Source: Brachypterus glaber
Taxonomy: Eukaryota > Arthropoda > Insecta > Coleoptera > Kateretidae
Length of the DNA stretch: 64,000 nucleotides
Assembly (NCBI GenBank): GCA_958510825.1
Contig: OY294050.1
Coordinates: forward strand, 43,413,249-43,477,248
Reading direction: 5' to 3'
Positions 1 through 11,870 of the stretch are shown here, in pieces. Numbering within the stretch: position 1 is the first letter of the stretch; each line of letters begins with the position of its first letter. The notes under the pieces are model-generated. The model was not told the DNA's origin. It made no database searches and saw only the letters and a program-made list of their open reading frames with translations. A program made the translations under genes and the position numbers.

Positions 1-812
1 GTAAAATAAATAATTATCCACTCAATAAAGTAAAAGCCACACGGGGGTTTATCTATTTAAAATAAAGCTGGTAATTGTCTTATTATCTGTATGTATTGGA
101 TAAAATAATTTTCTAATTTGTAATTTCGATTCCATCCGATATAATAATATCTGTTCTTTGGCACGCTTATCTTGAATATAAATTTAGTTTTAGTGACTTG
201 CCAACTCAAATCAATAGTTAATCCTGATTGTAGGAGGCCAAAAAGTATTTTTCGCCCGCTAACTAAAACTTGTTATTTTTAAGCTTTTTAAAAGAAGATA
301 CTGTAATATTTATAAAGAAATATGACCTTTTGGTCACTTTTAGTCTTGAACTAACTGTTCTTTTTGACCAGATACAGTTATAATCAGTACATACAAAATA
401 AAAATTTCTTCTATAACATAACATCAAAATATATTTTAACTGATTATTATTATTATATTCATCCACTAAAATAACTTAAAAACACAAAATTTCAATTGTA
501 AAATCAATTTCAATATTTATAATATTCATAGAACAGTTTTGGAAGTATTATTATTTTCATAAACGAAGCATTTTAACAAAATTAATTAATTAATCACCAA
601 GCTATAGCTTTTTTAGTTTGAAAATGAAACCGCACGCAAAAGAAACGATTCAATTGTTTTTTTAGCGATTTGATTGGATAGCAATTTGTCATGGATAACT
701 AGATAAGCAATAAGACAGGAAAAAGAATTTTTTTTTGCAATTTAAAATTAAGTATATTTTAATAATTTACTATAATTAGTAACAATCGAATAAAAAATAT
801 TGTATAATAGAC
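1..812. other. No recognised feature
   Basis: AT-rich sequence. I see no coding signature, repeat boundary or RNA gene here; the short open frames lack codon bias or any family resemblance. Confidence 0.5.
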
Positions 813-923
813 GGGCAAAAAGTTAAATTTCGATTTCGTAGGTTTATTACCCTCGGGCCGGCCCTATCGACCGGCCCTCGGCTTCTAAATTCCTACTCAA
901 TCGAAAAACTTAACTTTTCGCCC
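813..923. mobile_element. Short palindromic MITE, GGGCAAAAAGTTAA ends
   Basis: About 110 bp that folds on itself. The left end reads GGGCAAAAAGTTAAATTTCG and the right end is close to its reverse complement (CGAAAAACTTAACTTTTCGC then CC). The centre is a GC-rich stem, CGGGCCGG against CCGGCCCTCGG, unlike the AT-rich surroundings. There is no coding capacity. The superfamily is not assignable because no clear target duplication is visible. Confidence 0.65.
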
Positions 924-1357
924 TTGTATTATAAATAACTATTTTTTCCTTAGAAATGACAATAGCGGACTTAATAAAACTTTATTTTATACTATTTTAG
1001 AATATTGGTCAGATATTTCAAATCCGTTCACATAAATGGTCTATCAATTCTCAATTGAGAAAAAATAGTTGCAGATGTATTTGGTGGGTTATTTTCTAAA
1101 AAAAATGTAGTGCAGTGTATTAAATAATGTGTCAGAGCAATAATTTAGTAATAATAACTGACAAATAATTTGTCATTAATCGATACACTAATATGCATAT
1201 TTTTAAAAAAATATCTCCAAATATAAAGAAATGTTCAGCGAATAGAGCCAAAGTTTATATTAAATCGTATACACTCTCAGAGCAGAATGGTTAATCTATA
1301 AGCAATGTGTTCTGCGATAGTTTGTCCCTTTTACTGAAATGCTGAGTGGTTTATGTA
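924..1357. other. No recognised feature
   Basis: AT-rich interval between two mobile elements; nothing recognised. Confidence 0.45.
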
Positions 1358-2539
1358 TACAGGGTGTATTTGAAATAGCGTAGGAAATTTTAACAGGTGA
1401 TTCTGCATGATAAAATATGACAAAAAGTTCCTATAAACATATGTCTAAAAATGCGTCATAAGGGAGTTACGCCCCTTTGAAAGTGGCTAAAAAAATCGGT
1501 TTTTATTTAATACCTCAGAAACCCTTTGAGATATATTAACGAGGTTTTGCACGTAAATTAATCCTAATAAGGCTCATCTTTGTATGTCATTTTCACGTAC
1601 TTATTTAAACCAGGGGTGTGCGAAACGGGGGGGCCTTATCAGTTTTTTATCCCAAACTTTTTTCTGTGTAACTTTTTTGCAATTTTATTTTTGAAATATG
1701 AATCCTCAGGTCAAAATACATAAAAAAGGTACTCTTGTTGTAATACTGTAGGATTAACCGTTTTCGAGAAAAGTTCATTTGAAGGTGTAATTTCACGGTT
1801 CGAGGACGAAAAATTAATTACTAAAATGTTGAAAACCAAAATTTTAATGATGCAATGTTATTCTACATCAAAAACTAAGAAAAAAAGTTTCCATACATGT
1901 AGGTCGAAAAAACGCTTTTAAAGCTACCATAGCCCTTTAAAAAATGGTGCATATTTAGGAGACCATATCTCCATTAGGATTGATTTTTGGAAGTACCTGT
2001 ATATGAGGTTTTTTTCTTAGTTTTTAATGTACATTCGCCCTGCATCATTAAAATTTTGGTTTTCAACATTTTAGTATTTAATTTTTCGTCGTCGAACCGT
2101 GGAATTTCATCTTCAAATGAATTTTTCTCGAAAACGGTTAATCCTACAGTATTACAACAAGAGTACCTTTTTTATGTACTTTGACCTGAGGAATCATATT
2201 TTAAAAATAAAATTGCAAAAAAGTTACACAGAAAAAAGTTTGGGACAAAAAACTGATAAGCCCCCCCCGTTTCGCACACCCCCGGTTGAAATAAGTACAT
2301 GAAAATAACACATAAAAACGGGCCTTGGTAGGATTAGTTGACGTGCAAAACCTCGTTGATATATCTCAAAGGGTTCCTGAGTTATTAAATAAAAACCGAT
2401 TTTTTTAGCCACTTTCAAAGGGGCGTGGCTCCCTTATGACGCATTTTTAGACATATATTTATGAGAACTTTTTGTCATATTTTATCATGTAGAATCACCT
2501 ATTAAAATTTCCTACGCTATTTCAAATACACCGTGTGTA
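1358..2539. mobile_element. Foldback element, family FB1 (TACAGGGTG ends)
   Basis: A 1.18-kb element whose two halves are inverted copies. The left tip reads TACAGGGTGTATTTGAAATA and the right tip is its complement with small changes (CACCGTGTGTA). The arms extend about 550 bp each, through AAGTGGCTAAAAAAATCGG on the left and CCGATTTTTTTAGCCACTTT on the right. Near the centre is the hallmark AACGGTTAATCCTACAGTAT followed by AAGAGTACC. Related sequence recurs at about 24.8-26.0, 37.5-40.3, 43.0-44.4, 48.0-48.8 and 55.6-57.1 kb. There is no transposase, so it is non-autonomous. Open frames inside it are by-products of the palindrome. Confidence 0.8.
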
Positions 2540-3936
2540 GGTGTATATGTATTTTTGTATTTTACCTAGTGGTTATTTATTAAGTTAAGATGGGCTAGGG
2601 GAAGAATGAAATGTTGGTAGTACACCTGCATTTTAATCTAGTCCTTTGAGTCAAATATACAAATATTGTGTAATATTATATGGGTATTTCTGTACGAATC
2701 CATACCACCTTGGTGATTGAATGTCACGGATTTTCGTTAAACTTTTTTTATATTATCACCACTCTAATACTAAAAGCCTTATGCAAAAAAAAGAATTTAA
2801 AAAAATTTTTTGGATGAGATATGATTTTTTTTGAAAATTTTGTAATTTTTCAATTTTTGACGATAAAGAAAACAGCTTTATTTTCAATTTATTACTATAA
2901 GTCTGACAATTTTAATCCAAATTTGATGAAATTTGGTGCACCCATGTAAACTTAGATGACAATTTTGATTTTTTTATAATTTTTTTTAATAGTGGGTTTC
3001 TGCTCTTCTTCTTCTTCTTTAAAAATATTTTTTTACGTTTTTTTATAACTATGTTTAACCCGATTTTTCTCAAATTTTGGTCAAATGTACTTCTAAGTAG
3101 TTCTTTTTTCAATGACGTAAAATTTATTCTGGGCAAATTAGGTTTACTATATATTTTAGCCATTTTAAATTTTTACGACAATGAGGAATTGTGCTGGAAA
3201 TAGCTGTTTTACAAAAAAAGGCACATATTATTTTTAATATGTTTTTAATAGTTTAGGTCAAATGCTTCATTTTAAGACAAAAACAAAATAATTAATTGTT
3301 GGTTTATTTCAAAAAAGGCGTAAGTCCACAATTTTATTACTTTTTTATTTCTATATATTTTGTAGGCGTTTTTTTTCTGGTGTAAACGTTAGCTTACGTT
3401 AAATACTAAGTCTTTAAACTGTCAGAGTAAGAAACTTTTTTTTTGTTATAAATCTTTTTTTAATACGCAGCTCAGAGAAAAGTTTTCTATGCCGGGGATA
3501 AATCCTTAATAAAAATTAATTTAAAAAATATTAATTTATTTAACATACTAATTCTTTGTTTACAATTTATTTATGTCTTATTATTTAACTTTAATTATTA
3601 TACAAAGCTTATCAAAATCTTTTAAATTTTTGTGAAGCGCATCCATCGCTAAAATATAATGAACTATTTTTTTATTTGCTTGTATTCCAAAGTGACATTG
3701 TTCGGTTAGAACTGTTAAGTTAAAAGTGACAATTTTGTTAACAGTTTGTCTTTTGTTTTACTTCGGCGTTCCCTTTTGGAAAATTGTATAGCGGTTGTGC
3801 TTGAAAAAACAAAAACAAAATTTTGTTGGCCCCTTATGGAAAATTTTCAGATAACTGACAGAACCAAATTAAAACTAATTTTACCTATTACTTTTACCTT
3901 TTTGTGTTAAAATATGTTTAGAAGCGAAAAAAAAAA

Positions 3937-4020
3937 TAGCGTATGATCCAAGGACGAGGAATATATCTCAATCTCTGCACGCAACCGAGCAACATTATTT
4001 CTCGTCCTTGGATCATACGC
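3937..4020. repeat. Nested palindrome in the 2.8-kb inverted repeat
   Basis: GCGTATGATCCAAGGACGAG at about 3938 is matched by CTCGTCCTTGGATCATACGC ending at 4020, separated by about 40 bp. This is probably a small palindromic MITE lying in the loop of the larger foldback. Confidence 0.65.
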
Positions 4021-4183
4021 AATTTTTTTTCTCTTATAAACATATTTTTAACAAGAAATAAATAATAATGTCATATTTAAAAAAAAATGGCAGGCCAGCA
4101 TCTTGTCGTATATAACTGGCAGTTGTTTTACGATTGACAGGCCGCGGCATGCCGGTTGCCTACACTGTGCGCGCGAAAAAATG

Positions 4184-4223
4184 TACTTTCCCGCACGCTG
4201 CCATGGTAACGTGCGGGAAAGTA
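4184..4223. repeat. GC-rich hairpin
   Basis: TACTTTCCCGCACG and CGTGCGGGAAAGTA form a perfect 14-bp stem around a 12-base loop. It lies in the unpaired centre of the large inverted repeat. Confidence 0.6.
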
Positions 4224-5474
4224 AAAAGCTAAGAAATAGGATATTTTGCGGTCAGAAAACTTCATTTGTTTATGTAGAAATGTTAACTTTTCTATTAGAT
4301 CGTAGAAAAACTTTTTTTGATCTTCGTTATTATGGTATGGTACTTTTTAATTGTAAATCAGTTAGCCTTGGATTGGTTTATGCATGACATGTGTCAAAAT
4401 ACACTAGCGTCTTTTCAGATTTTAATAAAAAAAAAACTTTGTATAATAAATTAAAGTTAAATAATAAGACATAAATAAATTGTAAATAAAGAATTAGTAT
4501 GTTAAATAAATTAATATTTTTTAAATTAATTTTTTTTAAGGATTTATCCCCGGCACAGAAAACTTTTCTCTGAGCTGGGAATTAAAAAAAGATTTATAAC
4601 AAAAAAAAGTGTCTTAGTCTGACAGTTTACCAACTTTCAGGCATTTTTAAGATCAAAAACAAAAAAAAAAACATATTGTGTTAAAAAAAAATAAAAATAC
4701 GTTTTGGTGTTAAAGACTTAGTATTTAACGTAAGCTAACGTTTACAATAGAAAAAAACGCCTACAAAATATATAGAAATAAAAAAGTAATAAAATTGTGG
4801 ACTTACGCCTTTTTTGAAAAAAACCAACAATTAATTATTTTGTTTTTGTCTTAAAATGAAGCATTTGACCTAAACTATTAAAAACATATAAAAAATAATA
4901 TGTGCCTTTTTTTGTAAAACAGCTATTTTCAGCAAAATTTCTCATTGTCGTAAAAATTTAAAATGGCTAAAATATATAGTAAAGCTAATTTGCCCAGAAT
5001 AAATTTTACGTCATTGAAAAAAGGACACTTAGAAGTACATTTGACCAAAATTTGAGAAAAATCGTAGGGGGGGCACTTTACGAAAAATCTGGTTAAACAT
5101 ACTTATAAAAAAACGTAAAAAAATATTTTTGAAGAAGAAGAAGAAGAGCATAAACCCACTATTAAAAAAAATTATAAAAAATTCAAGATTGTCATCTAAG
5201 TTTACATGGGTGCACCAAATTTCATCAAATTTGGATTAAAATTGTCAGACTTATAGTAATAAATTGAAAATAAAGCTGTTTTCTTTATCGTCAAAAATTG
5301 AAAAATTACAAAATTTTTAAAAAATCATATCTCAGCCAAAAATTTTTTTTTAATTCTTTTTTTTGCATAAGGCTTTTAGTATTAGAGTGGTGATAATATA
5401 AAAAAAGTTTAACGAAAATCCGTGACATTCAATCACCAAGGTGGTATGGATTCGTACAGAAATACCCATATATT

Positions 5475-6214
5475 TTCAATGTAATTTTTATATTTTGTTC
5501 AATAAATGTGTTTATTATTATTATATATTTTCAAAAAAAAAAAAAAAAATTGAAAAAAAAATTTCAAAATTTTTCAAGTGTTTTTTTAATGTTGTTTTTG
5601 CAAAAAAAAATAAAATTTAATATTTGTTTTTATATATTTGGGAAAATGTTATATACCATTTACTGTGAACAATATATAATGGAATGCGTAGCATTACATA
5701 TCTTCACGTCTTATTTTAGCATGAAACACATTTTTATCCAACAATTTTTTGTCTAGGCAACTACCGTACTAGCGCAGCACATAAAGTTTGACATTTATTA
5801 ATTAAATAATAAAAAGGTTTTTAGTATCGATTAATTAGAATCTTACATCAAAATGAGCAATTTTATTATAGATTTTAATAAAATAATAGTACAATTTAAA
5901 TAAATATCTGATAATTTAAACTTTTTGAGAAAATACACAAAAACTAGCAAAATATTATTTTTAATTTCGAAAGTAGAAACACTAAGGAATATTAAAAACA
6001 TAATCTCAGGCGAGACCTTTTGGGCCTTGTGAATTAAAAACCTACAAGCAGTTTTTAATTTAGCAAAATATTATCTACATATACTTAGTCCAATAAAAAA
6101 ATATACTATGACTTAAAGACAACAGATAATTTTATGATTCAAACTGTCGTTTGTAGCACATACCTGTAGATATTGAATCCATTTAATAAAGTTTTTATTA
6201 AATGCAAACCCTTT
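5475..6214. other. No recognised feature
   Basis: AT-rich sequence with poly(A)/poly(T) runs near 5535-5600. Nothing recognised. Confidence 0.45.
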
Positions 6215-7850
6215 AAATTACTGCCTTGATAAGACTTTACATGCTTATAGATATATAAAAAATAAATACTTAGCCAAAATTTCAGCCCTTTTTACATCCC
6301 GGAACATACTTTAATTAATTATTTTAATTAAGAATTTTGACATATGTCAATGTACGATTTGGCAACATTGCACGAAATTTCAAGTGTCAAATGTCATCTC
6401 GTCAAAATAACTTTGCACATTAACTTCTACAGTGGGGCCAAAGTGGGTCTGTGCTGTGTTCACTCCTCTTGACTATAATATTAAAATATTTTGTTGTGTT
6501 TTATTAGTTTTAACGGATTTATTATGTTGTAATTCAATGTGTAATTAGGCTGGACTTATGTGACTAGTTTCTTAAGTTTCAGTACGATTATGGAGTTATT
6601 TTTAAGGTATTTATACTATAATAACACTATAAGCAAACCATTAGCTTCAACGATAACCCAAAGCATGTAGTTCCATGGGACAGTTTTACCCAAGACAAGT
6701 AATTTAATCTGGTTTTCAACATGTTAAATTAGTTTATTTCCATTATATGATTTAAAACTAGATTATGAAAAAGTTACACATAGACTTTTAACTTTTTATA
6801 CTAATTAAATATATTTATTTAAAAATAAATATATTTAATTAATATTGTACAGTGTTTTTATTATACATTCTACCTAAACGTATTTATGTTGGTTTTGTAA
6901 ATAAACAAAAAATATTGCCTTTTTTCAGTATGATAGTCACATTTAGCGCAAGAATAATGCGATGTTGTCGGGTTTACGATATCAAATAATTCCTTAGTTT
7001 TTATTTTTTTTTTTTGTTCTTTATCAACAAATAACACAGTTTTTTATCATTTCTTTTCATCATTTTGTACTTTTATAAACAAAAACATATTTTTTTTTAT
7101 TTAGCCCAAAACTCCTATTAAAACGATACCCTTCTTTGCACTTAAATTTTATTGTTTTTTTATTATCACAAAAGTTTAGACTTATATATTTCTGCTTGTG
7201 CGAATCACAGCAAATTAATTTTAGCATGGAGTATTAACTAGTCAATTCAAAAAATAAAACGCCTGTTATTTAATTTCCGTTTTCTTTAATTTTGTTTAAC
7301 TATTGAATCCAAATACCCCACTGTGCACAGGCGCTGTGAATAGTAGAATAAGTATTTTTAGGCCTGGATAAAAAAATATTTAATTCACTTTTTAAATTAA
7401 ATGCCATCAAAATTATGCGGCGTTTATCCCCTGGGGTTAAATATTTGCTCATGAATAGAATGGAAAAATGAATAAAATATTAAATCAATCCAATTTGGCA
7501 AAACGCCATGGTTTATCGTAATTAAGTTTAATGGAATTATTATCGAACAATTATAAAATAAACACAAGCATAAATTGTAATTTTTTTTTAAACCAAATAG
7601 TTTCTATAGATTTAGCACTAATGAATTAAAATTGTTATTACACTGCTTTACACTCAAAAAGGAGGGTATTATATTTTGGTATTAATCACCTCCAACGATA
7701 ACTTTACATACTTAAAGGTACATAAAAAATAAATATCGGGTATCGTTTTAAATAGGAGTTTTGAGCTATATAAGAAAAATATGTTTTTGTTTAAAAAAAG
7801 TGCAAAATGATGAAAAGAAATGATAAAAAACTGTGTTATTTGTTGATAAA

Positions 7851-8668
7851 GAACAAAATGAAAAAAAATAAAAACTAAGGAATTATTTGATATCGTAAAC
7901 CCGAGAACGTCGCATTATTCTTGTGCTAAATGTGACTATCATACTGAAAAAAGGCAATATTTTTTGTTTATTTACAAAACCAACATAAATACGTTTAGGT
8001 AGAATGTATAAGAACAAAATGAAAAAAAATAAAAACTAAGGAATTATTTGATATCGTAAACCCGAGAACGTCGCATTATTCTTGTGCTAAATGTGACTAT
8101 CATACTGAAAAAAGGCAAATTTTTTGTTTATTTACAAAACCAACATAAATACGTTTAGGTAGAATGTATAATAAAAACACTGTACAATATTAATTAAATA
8201 TATTTATTTTTAAATAAATATATTTAATTAGTATAAAAAGTTAAAAGTCTATGTGTAACTTTTTCATAATCTAGTTTTAAATCATATAATGGAAATAAAC
8301 TAATTTAACATGTTGAAAACCAGATTAAATTACTTGTCTTGGGTAAAAAAAAATAAAAACTCAGGAATTATTTGTTATCGTAAACCCGACAACATCGCAT
8401 TATTCTTGCGCTAAATGTGACTATCATACTGAAAAAAAGCAATATTTTTTGTTTATTTACAAAACCAACATAAATACGTTTAGGTAGAATGTATAATAAA
8501 AACACTGTACAATATTAATTAAATATACTTATTTTTAAATAATATATTTAATTAATATTAAAAGTTAAAAGTCTATGTATAACTTTTTCATAATATAGTT
8601 TTAAATCATATCATGGAAATAAACTAATTTAACATGTTGAAAACCAGATTAAATTACTTGTCTTGGGT
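7851..8668. repeat. Internal tandem duplications inside the inverted copy
   Basis: A 161-bp unit starting GAACAAAATGAAAAAAAATA occurs at 7851 and again at 8012. A larger unit of about 320 bp, running to TTACTTGTCTTGGGTA, occurs at about 8024-8345 and 8347-8668. The corresponding copies at 6.2-7.1 and 46.4-47.3 kb lack these duplications, so they arose locally or in assembly. Confidence 0.75.
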
Positions 8669-8740
8669 AACACTGTCCCATGGAACTACATGCTTTGGTT
8701 GAAGCTAATGTTATTATAGTATAAATACCTCAAAAATAAC

Positions 8741-8967
8741 ATGAAGCTGAAGTTTGCAACGTTTTTTTGCAACGAAAATTCAAATAGTATATTAAAGTAC
8801 TAGTTTCATAGCTTACGTTTTTAGCGCACGAGTACAAGTTTAGAAAACAAGCCGCTTGCGGCGAGTATTCTAAAGTACTAATGCGCTAAAAACGTGTTAT
8901 GGAATAAGTGCTTTAATATACTATTTGAATTTTCGTTGCAAAAAAACGTTGCAAACTTCAGCTTCAT
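8741..8967. mobile_element. 227-bp palindromic MITE with 8-bp target duplication
   Basis: The ends are ATGAAGCTGAAGTTTGCAAC and its exact complement, GTTGCAAACTTCAGCTTCAT. The direct repeat AAAATAAC flanks it at 8733-8740 and 8968-8975. The same host sequence without the insert is seen at about 46815 and 6596, which confirms the boundaries. An 8-bp duplication suits the hAT superfamily. The central core, with AGTACTAGTTTCATA and CCGCTTGCGGCGAG, is shared with palindromes at about 22.41-22.54 and 25.34-25.48 kb. Confidence 0.8.
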
Positions 8968-9702
8968 AAAATAACTCCATAATCGTACTGAAACTTAAGA
9001 AGCTAGTCACATAAGTTCAGCCTTATTACACATTGAATTACAGCATATTAAATCCGTAAAAACTAATAAAATACAACAAAATATTTTAATATTATAGTCA
9101 AGAGCAGTGAACACAACACAGACCCACTTGGGCCCCACTGTTAATGTGCAAAGTTATTTTTATTTTGACGAGATGACATTTGGCACTTGAAGTTTCGTGC
9201 AATGTTGCCAAATCGTATATTGACATATGTCAAAATTCTTAATTAAAGTAATTAATTAAAGTATGTTCCGGGATGTAAAAAGGGCTGAAAGGGTTTAAAT
9301 AGAATCTATAATTTATTTGAGGCGTATATATATTTACAGTATTATTAATTGGAGCCATTTCGCCTCAATGATTATTTATATCGATAAAAAATCTAAAACA
9401 GAAAATAAAATTAAAATGTTCTTATCAGGCGCACCTATTTCTAAATGCGTTGGTAAGGAATTGCGTTTAAAATAATACTTATCTGCTATATCTTCTTTAC
9501 CTAAAAAATATTATTAGTCAATAACTTACCAAAGTTTCATTTACCTCGAAATGACATATTTTGATATTTGTCCTATTTTGATTGATAAAGCCAAATATTG
9601 CACAAATTCTTTCAAAAAGATAAGTATTATTTTAAACGCAATACCTTACCAGCGCATCTAGAAAGATAAGAACATTTTAATTTTATTTTCTGTTTTAGAT
9701 TT

Positions 9703-9712
9703 TTTATTTATT

Positions 9713-9747
<35 letters not shown>

Positions 9748-9768
9748 TTTTTTTATTTATTTATATAC
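9703..9768 (-). repeat. (AAAT)n 3' tail of the LINE
   Basis: About 14 near-perfect TTTA units on the plus strand, which are an AAAT-type tail on the minus strand, immediately 3' of the LINE untranslated region. Short tandem repeats of this type are common 3' ends of Jockey-like LINEs. Confidence 0.75.
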
Positions 9769-11870
9769 GGGACTACCCCATTACAGTTTACAATTCTATT
9801 ATAATTATAATTAACAATTATCAATTATAACTAAATATTATAAAGTTTATTAAATTATTAAAATAACCTAGGCAAAATTAAATTCTTAAAGCTATTCAGA
9901 GAATGTCTAAATACATCAATGTGGCAATCGTTTAAATACTTAAGAGTAAGATTTAAAGCAGTTTTTGAACTGTAATTTGTGCGTTTCATATCAATATAAA
10001 ACGTTACAGAATTACGAATACCAGCCCTAGGGACACTAAACTTTATTAAATTAAATAAATCAGGGCTATCCAACAATCCATTGACCAATTTATAAATGAA
10101 GCACAAGTGCGATAACGTTCTTCTCGATTGTAAGGTCTTTAAATTGGTTAAGTCTTGGACAATTGCATAGTCATGATCCCTTATAACATAATTTAATTTA
10201 AATGCTATAAATCTAAGAGCTTTATGTTGCACTCTTTCTAACAGTTTAATATCATTTTGATAAAAAGGTGACCAAATAATGGAACAATATTCTAGATTTG
10301 ATCTAACTAATGCTCTATATACACTTTTTATACTATTAGTTGAAAATTCCGATAGGTTTCTTGTTACAAATCCAAGCATTTTACTAGCTTTAGAGCAAAC
10401 AGATCGTATATGGTCAGAAAAATTGACATTTTCATTAAATAAAATTCCCAAATCTTTAACAGAAGATTCATACTTTAAAAGTGAGTTATTTAAATTATAA
10501 TACGAGTTAATTTTTTTGGAACCAGTAAAAAAACTGATAAAACAACATTTACCAACATTTAATTCAAGGCGATTTGTAACTGACCAATCAAATAATCTGT
10601 CAAGATCTTGTTGCAGTAGTAACACATCGGCAATAGAATTAACTACCCTAAATATTTTGATATCATCCGCGAACATAAGAAATTCACAGTGCGCTATATA
10701 TTCACCAATGTCATTAACAAAGATAAGAAAAAATAAAGGCGCACAGTGAGATCCCTGAGGGACGCCGGATGGTACCTCAATTAAATAAGAAATACACCCA
10801 GCTATTCTAACATTCTGTGTACGACCAATTAAGAAACTAATAACCCATTTAATGAGTTTAGCCGAAAAACCAAACAGTATTAACTTTTTTATAAGCAGAC
10901 CATGATCTACTCTATCAAACGCTTTAGAGAAGTCAGTGTAAATTGAATCTAGTTGTGTATACTTGGAAAGACAGTTTATTATTTTTGACTTATACAATAG
11001 TAAATTTGATGTAGTTGAACGTCCTGTACAAAAACCGTGTTGTTGGTTAATAATAAAGGGTTTACATTGCCAGCTTAACTGGTCGTACACAAGACTGTCA
11101 AAAAGTTTAGGAATGTTTGATTTTATGGAAATGCCTCGATAGTTTTTAACGTTTGAGCGATCACCTGATTTAAATATAGGAATAATAAAACTTTGTTTCC
11201 AGATTTGTGGAACTATGCCTTCATTTATAGATAAATTAAACAATAAAGATAATGGCTCAGATAAACCACAAATACATTTTTTTAAAAGTACATTAGGAAT
11301 ACCTTCGGGACCAGAAGAATATTTATTTGGAATCTGTTTAATTTTTTTAAATACTTCAACTGAAGTTATATTAACAAGCGAAATGTTACGGTGATTACCA
11401 GTGCTTTCATCAGTCTCAGTAATTGGATTATTGTTGTTGTTACAATAGACAGTAGAGAAATATTCAGCAAAAAGGTTTGATATGTCTTGCGCATTAGATG
11501 CTGAGGAATTGTCCAGAAACATTACATTTGGAATTGTATTTGTTTGTTTTCTGTCATTTACAAAGTTCCAAAAGCCTTTTGGGTTAGAGTTTAGACTAAA
11601 ATCCATTTTTGAAATATAATTTTTGTAGCATATTCTAGACAGTTCCCTACATCTATTTCTAAGGTTTGAAAATATTTCATAGTCATCATGGCATCTACTG
11701 ATCTGATAATTTATATGTGCAGTTTTTTTCTGTGTAACTAAATGTCTCAAATTAGCATTAAACCATTTAGGAAAATTAGTTTTTTTTAAAACGTTTGAGT
11801 GGAACATACAATGATATACCACAGTACAATATTTCATAAAATAATTCAGTAGCATCATTTGTGTTAAGCG
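9708..11870 (-). mobile_element. 5'-truncated Jockey-like LINE with target duplication
   Basis: The insertion is bounded by TTTTTTAT at 9700-9707 and 11871-11878. It carries the reverse transcriptase half of a second ORF, a short 3' untranslated region of about 90 bp and an AAAT-type tail. The endonuclease and first ORF are missing, as is usual when target-primed reverse transcription stops early. The reading frame is unbroken, which suggests a recent insertion. Confidence 0.85.
9858..11870 (-). CDS. LINE reverse transcriptase (partial, N-terminus missing)
   Basis: This frame encodes about 670 residues of a non-LTR retrotransposon polyprotein, which copies element RNA into DNA at the insertion site. 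The frame stays open to 11912, but its first 14 codons come from the flanking MITE, so no native start is present and the only upstream ATG is not the element's own. Numbering from 11912, motifs are FIIPIFKSGDRSNVKNYRG (242-260), palm motif A TDFSKAFD (326-333), SGVPQGS (382-388) and catalytic FADD (414-417). Motif B continues SHCAPLFF instead of the usual SILGPLLF. A thumb and C-terminal region of about 250 residues follows, typical of insect Jockey/CR1-type elements. The endonuclease domain is absent. There are no internal stops or frameshifts. The clade assignment is from motif style only. Confidence 0.9.
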   Translation of the reverse strand, partial: RLTQMMLLNYFMKYCTVVYHCMFHSNVLKKTNFPKWFNANLRHLVTQKKTAHINYQISRCHDDYEIFSNLRNRCRELSRICYKNYISKMDFSLNSNPKGFWNFVNDRKQTNTIPNVMFLDNSSASNAQDISNLFAEYFSTVYCNNNNNPITETDESTGNHRNISLVNITSVEVFKKIKQIPNKYSSGPEGIPNVLLKKCICGLSEPLSLLFNLSINEGIVPQIWKQSFIIPIFKSGDRSNVKNYRGISIKSNIPKLFDSLVYDQLSWQCKPFIINQQHGFCTGRSTTSNLLLYKSKIINCLSKYTQLDSIYTDFSKAFDRVDHGLLIKKLILFGFSAKLIKWVISFLIGRTQNVRIAGCISYLIEVPSGVPQGSHCAPLFFLIFVNDIGEYIAHCEFLMFADDIKIFRVVNSIADVLLLQQDLDRLFDWSVTNRLELNVGKCCFISFFTGSKKINSYYNLNNSLLKYESSVKDLGILFNENVNFSDHIRSVCSKASKMLGFVTRNLSEFSTNSIKSVYRALVRSNLEYCSIIWSPFYQNDIKLLERVQHKALRFIAFKLNYVIRDHDYAIVQDLTNLKTLQSRRTLSHLCFIYKLVNGLLDSPDLFNLIKFSVPRAGIRNSVTFYIDMKRTNYSSKTALNLTLKYLNDCHIDVFRHSLNSFKNLILPRLF

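Larger units (their letters stand above)
2676..5474. repeat. 2.8-kb long inverted repeat / foldback element
   Basis: The outer ends match inverted: ATGGGTATTTCTGTACGAAT near 2680 and ATTCGTACAGAAATACCCAT near 5450. The match continues inward for more than 1 kb per arm, for example GCCGGGGATAAATCC near 3490 against GGATTTATCCCCGGC near 4540, with small indels. The middle (about 3640-4430) is unpaired except for two smaller palindromes listed separately. No transposase-like frame was found. It is probably a non-autonomous foldback transposon or two inverted insertions. If transcribed it would give a long hairpin RNA. Confidence 0.8.
6215..9290. repeat. 3.1-kb inverted pair of one repeat element
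   Basis: A plus-strand copy (about 6215-7138) faces an inverted copy (about 7736-9290) across a spacer of about 600 bp. Landmarks are AAATTTCAGCCCTTTTTACA near 6278 against its complement near 9265, and TTCCATGGGACAG near 6671 against CTGTCCCATGGAA near 8667. A short left tip of a further copy (AAGGAGGGTAT) lies near 7661. The right copy contains internal tandem duplications. A single, uninterrupted copy stands at 46407-47351, so this is a multi-copy mobile family of about 940 bp rather than a unique palindrome. No coding capacity was recognised. Confidence 0.8.

Noticed and set aside
2912..3163. Lys-rich minus-strand frame of 83 codons
   Set aside because: It lies in one arm of a long inverted repeat, is low in complexity, and the matching arm (about 4960-5210) has indels that break the frame.
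4103..4387. Plus-strand frame of 94 codons
   Set aside because: It runs through a perfect hairpin and the loop of the foldback; no family resemblance and no counterpart elsewhere.
10279..10749. Two plus-strand frames opposite the LINE reverse transcriptase
   Set aside because: They are antisense to an intact, recognisable reverse transcriptase and show no protein features.
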